Positions 5,973-8,617 of a stretch of 8,617 nucleotides of DNA are shown one piece after another. Origin of the DNA: Fusobacteriota bacterium (lineage in GTDB: Bacteria > Fusobacteriota > Fusobacteriia > JAPLKR01); assembly GCA_026387965.1 (NCBI GenBank), contig JAPLKR010000014.1, positions 1-8,617 of the forward strand, read 5' to 3'. The notes under the pieces are model-generated. The model did no database searches. It saw only the letters and a list, made by a program, of their open reading frames with translations, and was not told where the DNA came from. The stretch's first letter is position 1. Each line of letters opens with the position of its first letter. The position numbers and the translations under genes are program-made.

Positions 5973-7388
5973 ATGCAAAGTTGGCAAGAAGAAGTTGAAG
6001 AAAAGAGTTTTGTAAATAATAGTTTAATTCACTCACTGATGGGAAAATACCAAGCAAGCAGCGAAGTGGATTTCAGACGTATCATGGAGAAAACTAAAAC
6101 TGGGGTGCGGCTTGAACTTGAAGATGTTGCCATCCTTATTGGTTCTAAAGCACCGCACCAAGTAGAGGAGATTTTAGAAGCAGCAAAAGCGATGAAAGAG
6201 CGTGTATATGGAAACCGTGTGGTGATATTTGCGCCGCTTTATCTTGGAAATAAGTGTATCAATCATTGCGTATACTGTGGATTTAAATGTACCAATACAG
6301 AGATTTTAAGAAAAACGCTGACTATTCCTGAAGTTCAAGAGGAAGTAAAAGTTTTAGAGAGTGAAGGCCATAAGCGTCTCATTTTGGTATATGGAACCCA
6401 TCCTGATTATTCGGCGCGTTATATTGCTGATACAGTTAAAGCGACTTATGAAGCTAAAGTTGGAAATGGTGAGATTCGCCGTGTTAATATTAATGCAGCA
6501 CCTTATAGTGTTGAAGATTTTAAAATTATAAAGGAATCTAATATTGGAACTTTTCAAATTTTTCAGGAGAGTTATCACGAAGAAACATATAAAAAGGTAC
6601 ACCCAATGGGGGAAAAATCTAATTTTAAATGGAGACTTTTTGGACTAGATAGAGCTCAAAAAGCGGGTATTGATGATGTAGGAATCGGTGCACTTTTTGG
6701 TCTATATGATTGGAGATTTGAAGTGTTGGGTCTCATGTCCCATGTCATTCATTTAGAGGAGAGATTTAATGTTGGACCACACACGATATCTTTTCCAAGA
6801 ATCAATGAAGCTATCGGGAATTCTGTGCTTGAAAAAAACATCGTAAGTGATGAGGATTTCAAAAGGATTATAGCTATACTTAGACTTGCTGTCCCATATA
6901 CAGGGCTCATTTTAACTGCACGAGAGACGCCTGAACTTAGAAAAGAGTGTATGAAGCTTGGTGTTTCTCAAATCGATGCAGGGACACAAATTGAACTGCA
7001 AGGGTATACAAAGCACAAAAAAGAGCAAGATTTGACAAGAGAACAATTTTTTATTGCAGACTCGCGCTCACTAGATGAAATTATGTGTGAACTTATGGGG
7101 GGGGGATTTGTACCTTCATTTTGTACAGCGTGCTACCGTTTAGGACGAACAGGAGAGCATTTTATGGAATTTTCGAAACCTGGATTCATACATGAATTTT
7201 GTACGCCTAATGCTATGCTTACGCTAAAAGAGTATCTTAATGATTTTGGAAGTGAAACCGCAAAAAAAATTGGGGTTCAGTTGATATTAAATGAGATTGA
7301 AAAAGCAACACTTCCAGAGCCTATTAAACAAAATATTAAAACAAAACTTTTGGAAATTGATTTGGGAACACGGGATTTATATTATTAA
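5973..7388 (+). CDS. hydG: [FeFe]-hydrogenase maturase HydG, radical SAM tyrosine lyase
   Basis: The 471-residue protein has the full HydG architecture and typical length. HydG uses S-adenosylmethionine to cleave tyrosine, yielding p-cresol plus the CO and cyanide that become ligands of the hydrogenase H-cluster, delivered on an iron-cysteine synthon. Visible motifs are the radical SAM C-x3-C-x2-C cluster (Cys95, Cys99, Cys102) at the start of the TIM barrel, H-P-M-G at 210-213, and the C-terminal C-x2-C-x22-C (Cys384, Cys387, Cys410). The last motif is diagnostic of HydG and binds the auxiliary cluster where the Fe-CO-CN unit is built. The start is fixed by AGGAGG at 5962-5967, five bases upstream. 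A run of nine G (7097-7105) encodes the glycines at 376-378 just before the second cluster motif; the frame is intact here. The aspartase gene follows 15 bases downstream. Confidence 0.97.
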   Translation: MQSWQEEVEEKSFVNNSLIHSLMGKYQASSEVDFRRIMEKTKTGVRLELEDVAILIGSKAPHQVEEILEAAKAMKERVYGNRVVIFAPLYLGNKCINHCVYCGFKCTNTEILRKTLTIPEVQEEVKVLESEGHKRLILVYGTHPDYSARYIADTVKATYEAKVGNGEIRRVNINAAPYSVEDFKIIKESNIGTFQIFQESYHEETYKKVHPMGEKSNFKWRLFGLDRAQKAGIDDVGIGALFGLYDWRFEVLGLMSHVIHLEERFNVGPHTISFPRINEAIGNSVLEKNIVSDEDFKRIIAILRLAVPYTGLILTARETPELRKECMKLGVSQIDAGTQIELQGYTKHKKEQDLTREQFFIADSRSLDEIMCELMGGGFVPSFCTACYRLGRTGEHFMEFSKPGFIHEFCTPNAMLTLKEYLNDFGSETAKKIGVQLILNEIEKATLPEPIKQNIKTKLLEIDLGTRDLYY

Positions 7389-7403
7389 TTGATGAGGTGT
7401 AGT

Positions 7404-8617
7404 GTGAGAGTTGAAAGTGATTTTTTAGGAGAAAAAAATCTTGTGGATAGTGAGCTTTATGGGGTTCAAACAAAACGGGCGTTAGAAAATTTTGCTATTC
7501 GCTATTCGAGAGCTAATATTGACTTTGTCTATAATTTAGTTTTAGTAAAAATTGCTTCAGCACGTGCAAACTTTAAAGTAAAAAAACTCTCAAAAGAGAA
7601 ATTAGATATGATAGAGACGGCGAGTAAAGAAATTTTGAGTGGGAAATATGACTCTCAATTTGTCACACCAGCCATTCAAGGAGGTGCAGGCACTTCGCTT
7701 AATATGAATGTAAATGAAGTGGTGTGCAATGTAGCGCTCATTAGTCGTGGGTACCAACTTGGGCAGTATGATATTTTACACCCTTTAGATGATGTAAATA
7801 TGAGCCAGTCTACCAATGATAGTGTCCCTACAGCATTAAAAATTACGGCAATTAAGAAGCTTAACACACTTGTAGATGAACTTATGGAGCTACAAATGGT
7901 ACTTCAAGAAAAGGAACAAGAGTTTGCGAGTGTTAAAAAGCTTGGAAGAACTCAACTTAAAGATGCAGTTGAAACAACTTTAGGCGCTAGTTTTGGGGCC
8001 TTTGCCGAAAGCATCTCTAGAGATCGTTGGAGACTGTATAAAGCAGAAGAGCGATTAAGACAAGTAAATATGGGGGGGACAGCTATAGGGACAGGTGTAG
8101 GAACAACCCCAGAGTATCAATTTTATGTGGTGGATGAGCTACAAAAGCTGACTTCACTTGGCATCTCGAGAGCGGAGAATTTAATTGATGCTACGCAAAA
8201 TTTAGATACGCTTGTTGAAGTGAGTGGACTTCTTAAAACTTTGGCCGTTAATTTAAGCAAAATATCCAATGATTTAAGACTTATGGATTCGGGGCCACAT
8301 AGCGGACTTTCAGAAATTCAACTTCCACCACTACAGCCTGGAAGCTCTATTATGCCAACTAAAATTAATCCTGTGGGTCCAGAGTTTGTAAAACAAATTT
8401 ATTTTAGAGTGTTTTCAAATGATGTCCTCATTTCAATGGCCGCTGCTGAAGGTGAGTTTGAACTGAATGCCTTTTTCCCAATTATTGCAGATTCGCTTTT
8501 AGAGAGTCTTGAAATCCTAACCGATGGAGTGAAATTCTTAAGCGAAAAAGTGATTAGAGGGATTATCGCTAATCGTGAGAGATGTCAAGAGTATGTTGAA
8601 AAAAGTAGTATTAAAGC
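7404..8617 (+). CDS. aspA: Aspartate ammonia-lyase in the hydrogenase maturation cluster (3' end outside window)
   Basis: The frame is open to the window edge, giving 404 complete codons of an enzyme that is usually about 470 residues. It belongs to the aspartase/fumarase superfamily. Motifs present are Q-G-G-A-G-T-S-L-N-M-N (92-102), S-Q-S-T-N-D-S-V-P-T-A (134-144), G-R-T-Q-L-K-D-A-V (181-189), G-G-T-A-I-G-T-G (224-231), S-G-P-H-S-G-L-S-E-I (296-305) and the mobile signature loop G-S-S-I-M-P-T-K-I-N-P (313-323). T-Q-L in the third motif favours aspartase over fumarase, which has T-H. The reaction is aspartate to fumarate plus ammonia. GTG 7404 is preferred because GAGG lies at 7394-7397 and the protein then begins M-R-V-E-S-D as in relatives. 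ATG 7392 is in frame but lacks a ribosome binding site. Its position after hydG suggests a role linked to hydrogenase maturation. Confidence 0.9.
   Translation, partial: MRVESDFLGEKNLVDSELYGVQTKRALENFAIRYSRANIDFVYNLVLVKIASARANFKVKKLSKEKLDMIETASKEILSGKYDSQFVTPAIQGGAGTSLNMNVNEVVCNVALISRGYQLGQYDILHPLDDVNMSQSTNDSVPTALKITAIKKLNTLVDELMELQMVLQEKEQEFASVKKLGRTQLKDAVETTLGASFGAFAESISRDRWRLYKAEERLRQVNMGGTAIGTGVGTTPEYQFYVVDELQKLTSLGISRAENLIDATQNLDTLVEVSGLLKTLAVNLSKISNDLRLMDSGPHSGLSEIQLPPLQPGSSIMPTKINPVGPEFVKQIYFRVFSNDVLISMAAAEGEFELNAFFPIIADSLLESLEILTDGVKFLSEKVIRGIIANRERCQEYVEKSSIK

Noticed and set aside
5938-6015. Out-of-frame small open frame starting in the hairpin loop and running into hydG
   Set aside because: No ribosome binding site; its lysine-rich translation is the off-frame reading of the hydG start region.
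6354-6602. Minus-strand open frame inside hydG
   Set aside because: Shadow of hydG with low-complexity isoleucine- and asparagine-rich translation.
7676-7867. Minus-strand open frame inside the aspartase gene
   Set aside because: Antisense of conserved aspartase motifs, with no independent support.

Overview
The window looks like the chromosome of a low-G+C, strictly fermentative or anaerobic bacterium, most likely a clostridial Firmicute (a Fusobacterium-like host is the main alternative). The reasons are AT-rich coding with A-ending codons, strong purine-rich ribosome binding sites (AGGAGG type), and an [FeFe]-hydrogenase maturation locus. All genes that can be supported lie on the + strand. 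No tRNA, rRNA, CRISPR array, insertion sequence or phage gene is visible.

Left part (1-5493): a tightly packed run of genes with no obvious terminator between them. In order: the 3' end of an HI0933/YhiN-type flavoprotein; a Nim-like pyridoxamine-phosphate-oxidase-fold protein overlapping it by 4 bases; a receiver plus HD-GYP protein whose natural start region carries an in-frame TAA and whose catalytic residues are eroded; two consecutive exported proteins (a small beta-rich protein of unknown function and a secreted YfcE-like phosphoesterase); a LOG-family nucleotide hydrolase; a GNAT acetyltransferase; and a RadC/JAB protein. These look like housekeeping and accessory genes that share transcription more than a pathway.

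Right part (5511-8617): a near-consensus promoter drives an 80-residue regulator of the TM1266 iron-only hydrogenase system family. A perfect-stem terminator-like hairpin follows, ending just before the ribosome binding site of hydG, the tyrosine lyase that makes the CO and CN- ligands of the H-cluster. An aspartase gene (aspA) follows 15 bases after hydG and runs off the window. The grouping suggests a hydrogenase maturation operon in which aspartase might supply ammonia or fumarate. hydE and hydF are not in the window.

Most worth a second look: the nonsense codon and degenerate active site of the REC-HD-GYP gene, the promoter/hairpin arrangement before hydG, the secreted phosphoesterase pair, and the aspartase inside the maturation cluster. 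I found no clear sign of an entirely new defence or mobile system here.
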